The notes beneath the pieces were generated by a model. It saw only the letters and a list, made by a program, of their open reading frames with translations, was not told the DNA's origin and did no database searches. Source: Streptomyces paludis (GTDB taxonomy: Bacteria > Actinomycetota > Actinomycetes > Streptomycetales > Streptomycetaceae). Taken from it: a stretch of 64,000 bases of DNA. The position numbers and the translations under genes are program-made. Positions 1-8,241 of the stretch are shown one piece after another; position 1 is the first letter of the stretch, and each line of letters starts with the position of its first letter. The stretch lies in assembly GCF_003344965.1 (NCBI RefSeq), contig NZ_CP031194.1, positions 2,108,001-2,172,000 on the forward strand, written 5' to 3'.

Positions 1-289
1 CCAGCCGGACGGCGTTCGCCGAGGCGGCGAACGAGAACGACGGCACGATCACCTCGTCGCCGGGACCGATGCCCAGCGCGAGAAGCAGCAGGTGGAGCGC
101 CGAGGTGCCGGAGTTGACGGCCACACAGTGGGCGCCTTCCACCAGCTCAGAGAAGCCCGCCTCGAAGGCGGCCACTTCGGGGCCCTGTACGACGCGGCCG
201 GTACGCATGACGCGTACGGCGGCCTCGATCTCCTCTTCACCGATGACCGGGCTGGCGGCCGGGATGGGCCGCGCGTCACTGCTCGGCAT
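1..289 (-). CDS. DegT/DnrJ/EryC1/StrS-family PLP aminotransferase, N-terminal part (runs off the left edge)
   Basis: Only the first 96 residues lie in the window. The start is an ATG at 289, preceded by a strong GGAGG ribosome binding site at 294-298. The visible part has the family opening: a conserved Pro and Glu-rich helix (SPVIGEEEIEAAVRVMRTG), then GPEVAAFE, then the cofactor-region motif NSGTSALHLLL and GDEVIVPSFSF. These enzymes use pyridoxal phosphate to aminate keto-sugars or related substrates for cell-surface glycans and natural products. The catalytic lysine would lie beyond the window, so activity cannot be judged and the substrate is unknown. It is on the same strand as rne but separated from it by a strong hairpin and an AT-richer leader. 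In Streptomyces I would expect rplU-rpmA-obg here instead. Confidence 0.85.
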   Translation of the reverse strand, partial: MPSSDARPIPAASPVIGEEEIEAAVRVMRTGRVVQGPEVAAFEAGFSELVEGAHCVAVNSGTSALHLLLLALGIGPGDEVIVPSFSFAASANAVRL

Positions 290-570
290 GGACGTCCTCC
301 TTGTACCCCGCGAGAGATCTCCGGAACAGAGGTCTGGAGCGCGGCGGACATCGGACGAGGCCGCGTCACCCCCCGGCGCGAAACCCAGCTCTGCCGGAGG
401 AGGGGAGACGGCGGGTCGGACGGCGGGTCGGGCCGGGCAGTCACCGCGGTCTCCAGGCAGGGAAGGCACACATCGGCGACCGCCGGTCACATTATCAGGG
501 TTTTCTCATCAAATTGCCGACACGTTAATGCTCCCGGCGCCCGGTATTCTCCCCGGCGACACGGCCGGAC
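290..570. other. Non-coding leader upstream of the aminotransferase gene
   Basis: No convincing gene is seen. The stretch 480-540 is clearly AT-richer than its surroundings, with short runs of T and A. That is where a promoter for the minus-strand aminotransferase would be expected, about 200 bases upstream of its start. On the minus strand a TAATGT hexamer is a possible -10 element, but I see no good -35 partner. The position of a promoter is therefore inferred from base composition only. Confidence 0.35.
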
Positions 571-616
571 AGCACAATGCCCCGCCCTGGAAATTCCAGG
601 ACGGGGCGGTTGTGCT
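571..616 (-). terminator. Intrinsic terminator of rne
   Basis: A long hairpin lies about 40 bases past the rne stop. The inner arms are 579-592 and 594-607 with one mismatch, and an outer pair AGCACAA/TTGTGCT (571-577 and 610-616) extends it. It is GC-rich and lacks a long U-run, as is usual in Streptomyces. It separates rne from the aminotransferase gene. Confidence 0.75.
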
Positions 617-656
617 GTCAGCGGCATTCCACCGGCGGTCAGTTGTCCGCCGGCGG

Positions 657-3600
657 TCAGTCCTCCGTCGGCGCCGATACTCCGCGCGGCGTCTGCTGCT
701 CGGCCGCCGCGGTCTTCTTCGACGTCGCCTTGACGGCGGTCTTCTTGACCGTCGCCTTCTTCGCCGTCGTCGTCTTCTTGGCGACCGTCTTCTTGGCCGC
801 CGCCTTCTTCGCCACCGCCTTCTTCGCGGGGGCCTTCTTGGCGGGCGCCTTCTTGGCCGCCGTCTTACGGACGGCCTTCTTGGCCGGGGCCGGCTCCGAC
901 GACTCCGTCTGCTCCGACGGCTCGGCCGGCTCCGTCACCTCGGTGGCGGACTCGTCCGGTACGGCGACGGGCTCGACGGCCGGTACGGCGGCGGGCTCCT
1001 CGGCCTTGACCGACTCGACCACCACGACGGCCGCGTCCTCGGCACCCGACGGCGAACCGGCGGGAGCGGTGACCTTACGGGTCGCCCTGCGACGCGCCCG
1101 CGGCGGAGCGGCGACGGGCGCCTCCTCAACAGCGGGCGCCTCGGCAGCCGGCGCCTCAACGACGGGCGCTTCTACGACGGCCGCCTCCGCGACCGGCTCG
1201 ACCACGACCGGCTCGGTCACGGGCTCCGCGTCGGCCGCCTTGGGCGAACCGGCCGGAGCCGACGCCTTACGGGTGGCCCGGCGGCGCGTACGGCCCGTGG
1301 GCGCCGCCGCCTCGGCCTCCGGCTCCACGACCGGAGCCTCAACAGCAACTTCAGCGACCGGGGCCGCCTCAGTCTCCACCTCAGCAGGAGTAGAAGCAGA
1401 AGCAGCAACAGGAGCCGCCTCCTCCGTCCGCGCCTCCGCACCGCGCGGCGACCCGGCCGGAGCCGACGCCTTGCGCGACGCCCGGCGGCGCGACCGGCCG
1501 CGTACGGCCGCCTCCGCCTCCGCGACGCTGCTGTACAGCTCCTCGTCGGGGACGAACTCCGGCGCGGCGAGCGCGACCGGCGCGGCCACCTCCGCCGCCA
1601 GTTCGGCCTCCGACTCGCGCTCGGTCTCCGCGTCGGCCCCGGCCCCGGACTCGGCCTCGGCCGCCGTCACCGCGTGCTCGTGCTCGTGGTCCGCGCCCGA
1701 CCCGCCGCGGCGCTTCTTGGCGCGCTTGCCGGTGCCGCCGACGACGGAGGAACCGCCGCCGCCGGACGCCGCCGGCTGCTCCATGTGGACGATCACGCCA
1801 CGGCCGTTGCAGTGGACGCAGGTCTCGGAGAAGGACTCCAGCAGCCCCTGGCCCACCCGCTTACGGGTCATCTGGACCAGGCCCAGCGAGGTGACCTCGG
1901 CCACCTGGTGCTTCGTACGGTCCCGGCCCAGGCACTCCAGCAGCCGCCGCAGCACCAGATCCCGGTTGGACTCCAGCACCATGTCGATGAAGTCGATGAC
2001 GACGATGCCACCGAGGTCGCGCAGCCGCAGCTGACGCACAATCTCCTCGGCCGCCTCCAGGTTGTTCCTGGTGACGGTCTCCTCCAGGTTGCCGCCCTGG
2101 CCGGTGAACTTCCCGGTGTTGACGTCGACCACGATCATGGCCTCGGTCTTGTCGATCACCAGCGAACCGCCGCTCGGCAGCCAGACCTTGCGGTCCAGCG
2201 CCTTCATCAGCTGCTCGTCGATGCGGTACGTCGCGAAGACGTCGACCTCGCTCGTCCAGCGCGAGAGCCGGTCGGACAGGTCCGGCGCGACATGCGCGAC
2301 ATAGCCGTGGATGGTCTGCCACGCCTCGTCACCGCTGACGATGACCTTCGAGAAGTCCTCGTTGAAGATGTCGCGGACGACCCGGACGGTCATGTCGGGC
2401 TCACCGTAGAGAAGGGTCGGCGCGTTGCCGCTCTTCGCCTTCTTCTTGATGTCCTCCCACTGCGCCTGGAGCCGCTCGACATCGCGGCGCAGCTCGTCCT
2501 CGCTGGCGCCCTCCGCGGCCGTACGGACGATGACGCCCGCGTCCTCGGGAACGATCTTCTTGAGGATGGTCTTCAGCCGGGCCCGCTCGGTGTCGGGCAG
2601 CTTGCGGCTGATGCCGGTCATCGAGCCCTCGGGCACGTACACCAGGTAGCGGCCGGGCAGGGAGACCTGGCTGGTCAGCCGCGCGCCCTTGTGGCCGATC
2701 GGGTCCTTCGTCACCTGGACGAGCACCGACTGGCCGGACTTGAGCGCGGTCTCGATACGGCGCGGGCCGTTGGCCATGCCCAGCGCCTCGAAGTTGACCT
2801 CACCGGCGTACAGGACGGCGTTGCGGCCCTTGCCGATGTCGACGAAGGCGGCCTCCATGGACGGCAGTACGTTCTGCACCTTGCCCAGGTAGACGTTGCC
2901 GACGTAGCTGGTGGCCTGCTCCTTGTTGACGTAGTGCTCGACGAGCACGTTGTCCTCAAGGACGCCGATCTGGGTGCGCTCGCCGCTCTGGCGGACGACC
3001 ATCACCCGCTCGACGGCCTCGCGGCGGGCGAGGAACTCCGCCTCCGTGATGATCGGGACCCGGCGGCGGCCCTGCTCGCGGCCCTCGCGGCGGCGCTGCT
3101 TCTTGGCTTCGAGACGGGTCGAGCCCTTGATGGACTGCACCTCGTCGGCGCCGGTGCCCGGCTCGCGGACCTCGGATTCCCTGGCGCGCCGCTCACGCGG
3201 CTCGCGGACCTTGACGACCGTACGCTCCGGGTCGTCGCCGGAGCCGGAGCCCGAGCCGGAGCCCGACTCGGCCTCGGCGGCGCCGTCACCGCTGCGGCGA
3301 CGGCGACGGCGGCGGCGACGGCTGCTGGACGAGCCTCCGCCGGAGGACGCCTCGGTGTCGTCGTGGTCCTGCTCGTGTCCGTGGTCCTGCCCGTGCTCGT
3401 CCTCGTCGGAGGGGGCCACGGCCTCGCGGTGGTCGTCGCGGTGCTCGTCGCGCCCGGCCTCGCCGGTGTCCTCGGCGGAGTCCGCGTGCCGGTCGGCCGG
3501 CTCCTCGCGGCGCTCGTCGCGCTCGGTGTCCTCGGCCGACTCGCCCCGGCGACGGCGACGGCCGCCCCGGCGACGGCGGCGCGAGGGACGGTCCTCGTAC

Positions 3601-4982
3601 TCGTCGGTGTCGTCGCCCTCGGCCGACGGCTCGGCCTCGGTCTCCGCTTCGGCGTCGGCGATCTCCTCGACGGGCTCGCGGGGCGTCTCGACGGCGGCGC
3701 GGGGCGCCTCGGCGGGCTCGACCGGGGCCTCGCCGCGGCGGCGGCGCCTGCTGCGGCGGCCGGACGGCTCGGGGGCGGCGGCCGGCTCGGGCGCGGCCAC
3801 GGCCTCGGCGGTGGTCTCCTCCGTCTCCTCCTCGTCGGCCTCGTCCACGTGCCCGTAACCGGCCGCGGCCATGGCGGCGGCCGTCTCCGGCGTCTGGAAC
3901 ATCGGCTCGGTGAAGACGGGCGCCTGGAACACGGCCACGGCGGGCCGCGCGGCCCGGCGGCGCGTGACGCGCTCGGGAGCGCGCGTCTCCTTGACCGGCT
4001 TCGGCGCGGGCGCGGCGGGCGCCGCGACGGGCGCGGGCTCGACGGCGACGGCCTCAGGCGTGACGGACGCGACAGGTGCGGCGGGCGCGGCGGCCTGGAC
4101 CGGCTCCGGCGCGGCGGCGGGTGCCGGAGCGGTCGCGGGCGAGGTGGCCCTGCGGCGCGTACGGCCCCGGGTGGCGGCCTTCTCGGCGGCCCGAACCTGC
4201 TCCTGCTCGCCGTCCGTGGTGATCTCGGTGACCGTGCTCAGCGGAAGGCTCTCGCCCTCCGACGCGGGCGCGGCGGCGGACGCCGGGGCCGGCTCCGGCG
4301 CACCGGCGGGCGCGGTGGCCCTGCGGGTGGCGCGACGGCGCGGGCGGGCGGCGGGCGCGGCCTCCTCGGCGGCGCTCTCCTCGGCCGCGGGCGCCACGGC
4401 CTGCGCGGACGCGGGCTCGGGCTCGGCGACGCGCACCGGCTCGGCGACGATCTCGGCGGGGGCCTCGGACACGGCGGCCTCGGGGGCCGTGGCCTTACGG
4501 GTGGCACGGCGGCGCGCCCGCGGCGCGGGAGCGGCGGGGGCCTCCTCGGCGGGCGCGGCGGCCTCGGGAGCGGTCTCAGCGACCGCGGCGGCCTCAGCGA
4601 CGGCCGCCTCGGGCGCCGCGGTCTTACGGGTCGCACGACGGCGCGCACGCGGCGCGGCAACGGGCTCTTCCGCGACACCGTCCGCGACGGCCTCAGCGGC
4701 AGCGGTCTCAGTAGCGGCAGCCTCGGGCGCGGTGGTCTTACGGGTCGCACGGCGCCGGGCACGCGGCGGCGCGGCGGCAGGCTCCTCGGCGGAGTCCGCG
4801 GCGTCCGGCGTGATCGTCTCCGTCACGCTCCCCGGGTCCTTGACCTCGGCGGCGGCGACGGGCGGGCCCGCCGGGCGGGACGCGGCGCGGCGCCTGCGGC
4901 GGGGCGGCAGCGTGTCGCTGGGCGAGCTGTTCTCTTCGTTGGTGTGGTCCCCGGGGGTGCCGGGTTCGGTGGACTCAAGCAT
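657..4982 (-). CDS. rne: Ribonuclease E/G family endoribonuclease (RNase ES type)
   Basis: This 1441-residue protein is an endoribonuclease that initiates mRNA decay and processes stable RNAs. The catalytic core lies at about residues 640-1070 in the middle, as in other Streptomyces enzymes. The core starts with an S1-like region (VEHYVNKEQATSYVGNVYLG). The DNase I-like subdomain carries the metal-binding aspartates in IVVDVNTGKFTG (about 945) and VIDFIDM (about 993). A CVHCNGRG zinc-link motif follows near 1055. Both flanks are long disordered arms. The N-terminal arm of about 640 residues and the C-terminal arm hold eight or so copies of an RRRATRK-type motif. The extreme C-terminus is a Lys/Ala tail like histone H1 (about 1363-1428). 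The arms probably serve as RNA and protein scaffolds. The ATG at 4982 has a GGGAG about 11 bases upstream. From memory the S. coelicolor enzyme is about 1340 residues, so this one is longer. Confidence 0.95.
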   Translation of the reverse strand: MLESTEPGTPGDHTNEENSSPSDTLPPRRRRRAASRPAGPPVAAAEVKDPGSVTETITPDAADSAEEPAAAPPRARRRATRKTTAPEAAATETAAAEAVADGVAEEPVAAPRARRRATRKTAAPEAAVAEAAAVAETAPEAAAPAEEAPAAPAPRARRRATRKATAPEAAVSEAPAEIVAEPVRVAEPEPASAQAVAPAAEESAAEEAAPAARPRRRATRRATAPAGAPEPAPASAAAPASEGESLPLSTVTEITTDGEQEQVRAAEKAATRGRTRRRATSPATAPAPAAAPEPVQAAAPAAPVASVTPEAVAVEPAPVAAPAAPAPKPVKETRAPERVTRRRAARPAVAVFQAPVFTEPMFQTPETAAAMAAAGYGHVDEADEEETEETTAEAVAAPEPAAAPEPSGRRSRRRRRGEAPVEPAEAPRAAVETPREPVEEIADAEAETEAEPSAEGDDTDEYEDRPSRRRRRGGRRRRRGESAEDTERDERREEPADRHADSAEDTGEAGRDEHRDDHREAVAPSDEDEHGQDHGHEQDHDDTEASSGGGSSSSRRRRRRRRRSGDGAAEAESGSGSGSGSGDDPERTVVKVREPRERRARESEVREPGTGADEVQSIKGSTRLEAKKQRRREGREQGRRRVPIITEAEFLARREAVERVMVVRQSGERTQIGVLEDNVLVEHYVNKEQATSYVGNVYLGKVQNVLPSMEAAFVDIGKGRNAVLYAGEVNFEALGMANGPRRIETALKSGQSVLVQVTKDPIGHKGARLTSQVSLPGRYLVYVPEGSMTGISRKLPDTERARLKTILKKIVPEDAGVIVRTAAEGASEDELRRDVERLQAQWEDIKKKAKSGNAPTLLYGEPDMTVRVVRDIFNEDFSKVIVSGDEAWQTIHGYVAHVAPDLSDRLSRWTSEVDVFATYRIDEQLMKALDRKVWLPSGGSLVIDKTEAMIVVDVNTGKFTGQGGNLEETVTRNNLEAAEEIVRQLRLRDLGGIVVIDFIDMVLESNRDLVLRRLLECLGRDRTKHQVAEVTSLGLVQMTRKRVGQGLLESFSETCVHCNGRGVIVHMEQPAASGGGGSSVVGGTGKRAKKRRGGSGADHEHEHAVTAAEAESGAGADAETERESEAELAAEVAAPVALAAPEFVPDEELYSSVAEAEAAVRGRSRRRASRKASAPAGSPRGAEARTEEAAPVAASASTPAEVETEAAPVAEVAVEAPVVEPEAEAAAPTGRTRRRATRKASAPAGSPKAADAEPVTEPVVVEPVAEAAVVEAPVVEAPAAEAPAVEEAPVAAPPRARRRATRKVTAPAGSPSGAEDAAVVVVESVKAEEPAAVPAVEPVAVPDESATEVTEPAEPSEQTESSEPAPAKKAVRKTAAKKAPAKKAPAKKAVAKKAAAKKTVAKKTTTAKKATVKKTAVKATSKKTAAAEQQTPRGVSAPTED

Positions 4983-5222
4983 GCGGGCGGTTCTCCCGTC
5001 ACGCTCCCGGGCGCCGCGCCTGATTCCGGTCCGGCCGCGGCACGCGCAGTGCGCGATGGCCGCCGTCCGGGGCGCGGGCGCCGCACGGGAGCTGTATGTC
5101 TGTGGGTCGCCGGTTCCCTACGCGTTGTACGCACGGCCTGGCGAAAGTCTTCTGTAGTCAGTCAGTGCGCCGCCCGACCCCGGTGGCTCCCGGGTCCAAG
5201 GGCTGCGCTACAACGACCGCTC

Positions 5223-6095
5223 CTACGCGGAACCTGCACCTTCAGGCACCTTCGCGGCGGCGGTTCCGGCGGCCTCGGATGGGGCGGGCCGGACTGCCTC
5301 GCGGTCGGGCGCGAGCGGGTCGGTCACCGTGCCGCTCTCCTCGTCGAAGAGCCCCTGCGCCAGCCTGGTCACCGCTGCGGGGACCGGCGGCGCCAGGTCG
5401 GCCACAGCTCGGAGACCGGACAGGACGTCGTCGGGTCGTACGGCAGGTGTTACGTGCCGAACCACCAGCCGCAGTATCGCACAGGGCCCGTCCCCCGGCC
5501 TATCAGCCTGTGGACGGGTCGGCTCCGGGACGGTCTCCAGGGCGGCCACGGCGGGCCGCGCGTCAAAGGTCCGCAGCCCGTTCTTGCCGCGCCGCGACAC
5601 CTCGACCGACTCGGCGGCGAGGAAGGCGGCCACGGCGCGCCCGGCCTCCTCGGACCCGACACCGTCCAGCCTCAGCTCCCATACGGAAGCGGTCAGCCGG
5701 TCGGCGAGACCCGAGGTGCGGGCCTCGACGGCGTCGATGATGTCCAGTCCCGCCGGCAGCGACTCGTCGAGCAGCGCGCGCAGCTTCTCCGGGTCGCGCG
5801 CCTCCGCGAGGGCGATCTCCAGGAACTCGGCCTCGCTGCCGGTGCCGGTGGGTGCGGCATTGGCGTACGACACCTTGGGGTGCGGGGTGAACCCCGCCGA
5901 GTACGCCATCGGCACCTCGGCACGGCGCAGCGCCCGCTCGAAGGCGCGCTGGAAGTCACGGTGGCTGGTGAACCGGAGGCGGCCGCGCTTGGTGTAACGC
6001 AGTCGGATGCGCTGCACCGCCGGTGCGGGCGGCGGGCCTTCGGGCTGTCGCTTGCCCAGTGGTTCTTCTCCTCGGTGCGAGCGGTACGCGGTCAC
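5223..6095 (-). CDS. TIGR03936 / DUF2344 radical SAM-linked protein
   Basis: This 290-residue protein belongs to the DUF2344 family, which is nearly always encoded next to, or fused to, a radical SAM protein of the TIGR03960 type, and often near RNase E/G. That is exactly the context here: TIGR03960 is 148 bases upstream and rne is downstream. The family signature is clear: IRLRYTKRGRLRFTSHRD followed by RALRRAEVPMAYSAGFTPHP. The biochemical role is not established; a part in tRNA or rRNA modification is often supposed. The GTG at 6095 has an AAGGG upstream. A CTG at 6059 has an equally good GAGGAG about 9 bases ahead and would give the N-terminus LGKRQPEG, which resembles homologues as I remember them. 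The true start is therefore uncertain. Confidence 0.85.
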   Translation of the reverse strand: MTAYRSHRGEEPLGKRQPEGPPPAPAVQRIRLRYTKRGRLRFTSHRDFQRAFERALRRAEVPMAYSAGFTPHPKVSYANAAPTGTGSEAEFLEIALAEARDPEKLRALLDESLPAGLDIIDAVEARTSGLADRLTASVWELRLDGVGSEEAGRAVAAFLAAESVEVSRRGKNGLRTFDARPAVAALETVPEPTRPQADRPGDGPCAILRLVVRHVTPAVRPDDVLSGLRAVADLAPPVPAAVTRLAQGLFDEESGTVTDPLAPDREAVRPAPSEAAGTAAAKVPEGAGSA

Positions 6096-6243
6096 GCGCC
6101 GCCCTTGGACGTGGGGGCGATCCTTGTACTACCCAGAGTACGCGTACGGCCGCCCGGCGGTTCCCGAGCCCGCCGGACGGCCACCGAGGGCCCGCGCCCT
6201 CCCGTGCTGCTCGACCGTGCTGATGACCGAGCTGATGACCGTG

Positions 6244-8172
6244 CTACTTGACCACCGTGAGCGGCAGCAGCTTCTTCCCCGTCGGCCCGATCTGGATGGA
6301 GGTGTCCAGCTGCGGGCAGACGCCGCAGTCGAAGCACGGCGTCCAGCGGCAGTCCTCGACCTCGGTCTCGTCCAGCGAGTCCTGCCAGTCCTCCCAGAGC
6401 CAGTCCTTGTCGAGACCGGAGTCCAGGTGGTCCCAGGGCAGGACCTCCTCGTACGTACGCTCCCGCGTCGTGTACCAGTCGACGTCCAGGCCCACGGCCG
6501 GCAGTTCCTTGGCCGCGCACGCCATCCAGCGGTCGTACGAGAAGTGCTCGCGCCAGCCGTCGAAACGCCCGCCGTCCTCGTAGACCGCGCGGATGACCGC
6601 GCCGATCCGCCGGTCGCCGCGCGAGAGCAGGCCCTCGACGATGCCGGGCTTGCCGTCGTGGTAGCGGAAGCCGATCGAGCGGCCGTACTTCTTGTCGGCG
6701 CGGATCTTGTCGCGGAGCTTCGCCAGCCGCGCGTCGGTCTCCTCGGCGCTGAGCTGCGGCGCCCACTGGAAGGGCGTGTGCGGCTTGGGCACGAAGCCGC
6801 CGATGGAGACCGTGCAGCGGATGTCGTTCTGGCCGGAGACCTTGCGGCCCTCGGCGATGACGTTGACGGCCATGTCGCCGATCTGGAGGACGTCCTCGTC
6901 GGTCTCGGTGGGCAGGCCGCACATGAAGTACAGCTTCACCTGGCGCCAGCCGTTGCCGTAGGCCGTGGAGACCGTACGGATCAGGTCCTCCTCCGAGACC
7001 ATCTTGTTGATGACCTTGCGCAGCCGCTCGGAGCCGCCCTCCGGGGCGAAGGTCAGCCCCGACCTGCGGCCGTTGCGGGTCAGCTCGTTGGCGAGGTCGA
7101 CGTTGAAGGCGTCCACACGGGTGGAGGGGAGGGAGAGACCGATCTTGTCGGCCTCGTAGCGGTCCGCGAGCCCCTTGGCGATATCGCCGATCTCGCTGTG
7201 GTCGGCGGAGGAGAGCGAGAGCAGGCCGACCTCCTCGAAGCCGGTCGCCTTCAGCCCCTTCTCGACCATCTCGCCGATACCGGTGATGGAGCGCTCGCGC
7301 ACCGGCCGGGTGATCATCCCGGCCTGGCAGAAGCGGCAGCCGCGGGTGCAGCCGCGGAAGATCTCCACGGACATCCGCTCGTGCACGGTCTCGGCGAGCG
7401 GGACCAGCGGCTGTTTCGGGTACGGCCACTCGTCCAGGTCCATGACGGTGTGCTTGGACACCCGCCACGGCACACCGCTCCGGTTCGGTACGACACGGGC
7501 GATCCGGCCGTCCGGCAGATACTCGACGTCGTAGAAGCCCGGCACGTACACGCCACCGGTCTTCGCCAGCCGGAAGAGCACCTCCTCGCGCCCGCCGGGC
7601 CGGCCCTCCGCCTTCCAGGCGCGGACGATGTCGGTGATCTCCAGCACCGCCTGCTCGCCGTCCCCGATGACCACGCAGTCCACGAACTCCGCGATCGGCT
7701 CGGGGTTGAAGGCCGCGTGGCCGCCCGCGAGCACGATCGGGTGGTCGACGGTACGGTCCCGGGCGGCCAGCGGAATGCCCGCGAGGTCGAGCGCGGTGAG
7801 CATGTTCGTGTAGCCCAGCTCGGTGGAGAAGCTCAGCCCGAAGATGTCGAAGGCGCCCACCGGCCGGTGGGAGTCCACGGTGAACTGGGGGACCTGGTGC
7901 TCGCGCATCAGCGCTTCGAGGTCCGGCCAGACGCTGTACGTGCGCTCCGCGAGGACGCCCTCGCGCTCGTTCAGTACCTCGTAGAGGATCATGACGCCCT
8001 GGTTGGGCAGCCCGACCTCGTACGCGTCGGGGTACATCAGCGCCCAGTGCACGTCGCAGTCGTCCCACTCCTTCACCGTGGAGTTGAGTTCACCGCCGAC
8101 GTATTGGATGGGCTTCTGCACATGCGGGAGCAGGGCTTCGAGCTGTGGGAAGACCGAGGCGGCAGCAGACAT
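6244..8172 (-). CDS. TIGR03960 family B12-binding radical SAM protein
   Basis: The product is about 642 residues. It has an N-terminal B12-binding-like region followed by a radical SAM core. The iron-sulfur motif is visible as RGCTRGCRFCQAGM, giving the CxxxCxxC spacing needed for the SAM cluster. A cysteine-rich C-terminus (CFDCGVCPQ) could hold a second cluster. The partner DUF2344 protein follows on the same strand, a pairing conserved across many bacteria, so the two probably act together. The exact reaction is unknown. I chose the ATG at 8172 (MSAAASVFPQL), because an in-frame ATG at 8223 only adds a poorly conserved 17-residue leader and has no ribosome binding site. Neither start has a strong Shine-Dalgarno. 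Confidence 0.9.
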   Translation of the reverse strand: MSAAASVFPQLEALLPHVQKPIQYVGGELNSTVKEWDDCDVHWALMYPDAYEVGLPNQGVMILYEVLNEREGVLAERTYSVWPDLEALMREHQVPQFTVDSHRPVGAFDIFGLSFSTELGYTNMLTALDLAGIPLAARDRTVDHPIVLAGGHAAFNPEPIAEFVDCVVIGDGEQAVLEITDIVRAWKAEGRPGGREEVLFRLAKTGGVYVPGFYDVEYLPDGRIARVVPNRSGVPWRVSKHTVMDLDEWPYPKQPLVPLAETVHERMSVEIFRGCTRGCRFCQAGMITRPVRERSITGIGEMVEKGLKATGFEEVGLLSLSSADHSEIGDIAKGLADRYEADKIGLSLPSTRVDAFNVDLANELTRNGRRSGLTFAPEGGSERLRKVINKMVSEEDLIRTVSTAYGNGWRQVKLYFMCGLPTETDEDVLQIGDMAVNVIAEGRKVSGQNDIRCTVSIGGFVPKPHTPFQWAPQLSAEETDARLAKLRDKIRADKKYGRSIGFRYHDGKPGIVEGLLSRGDRRIGAVIRAVYEDGGRFDGWREHFSYDRWMACAAKELPAVGLDVDWYTTRERTYEEVLPWDHLDSGLDKDWLWEDWQDSLDETEVEDCRWTPCFDCGVCPQLDTSIQIGPTGKKLLPLTVVK

Positions 8173-8241
8173 CTCGCGACTTTCGTGGGCTGGCAGGCCC
8201 GTCTCCGGGCCAGGGATGACCATCCAGACTACCCCGGCGGC

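Noticed and set aside
69..6251. A 2060-residue open frame on the plus strand across rne and the DUF2344 gene
   Set aside because: It is antisense to well-supported genes and is composed of Arg/Gly/Leu-rich sequence without domains. Long antisense frames are expected in very GC-rich DNA.
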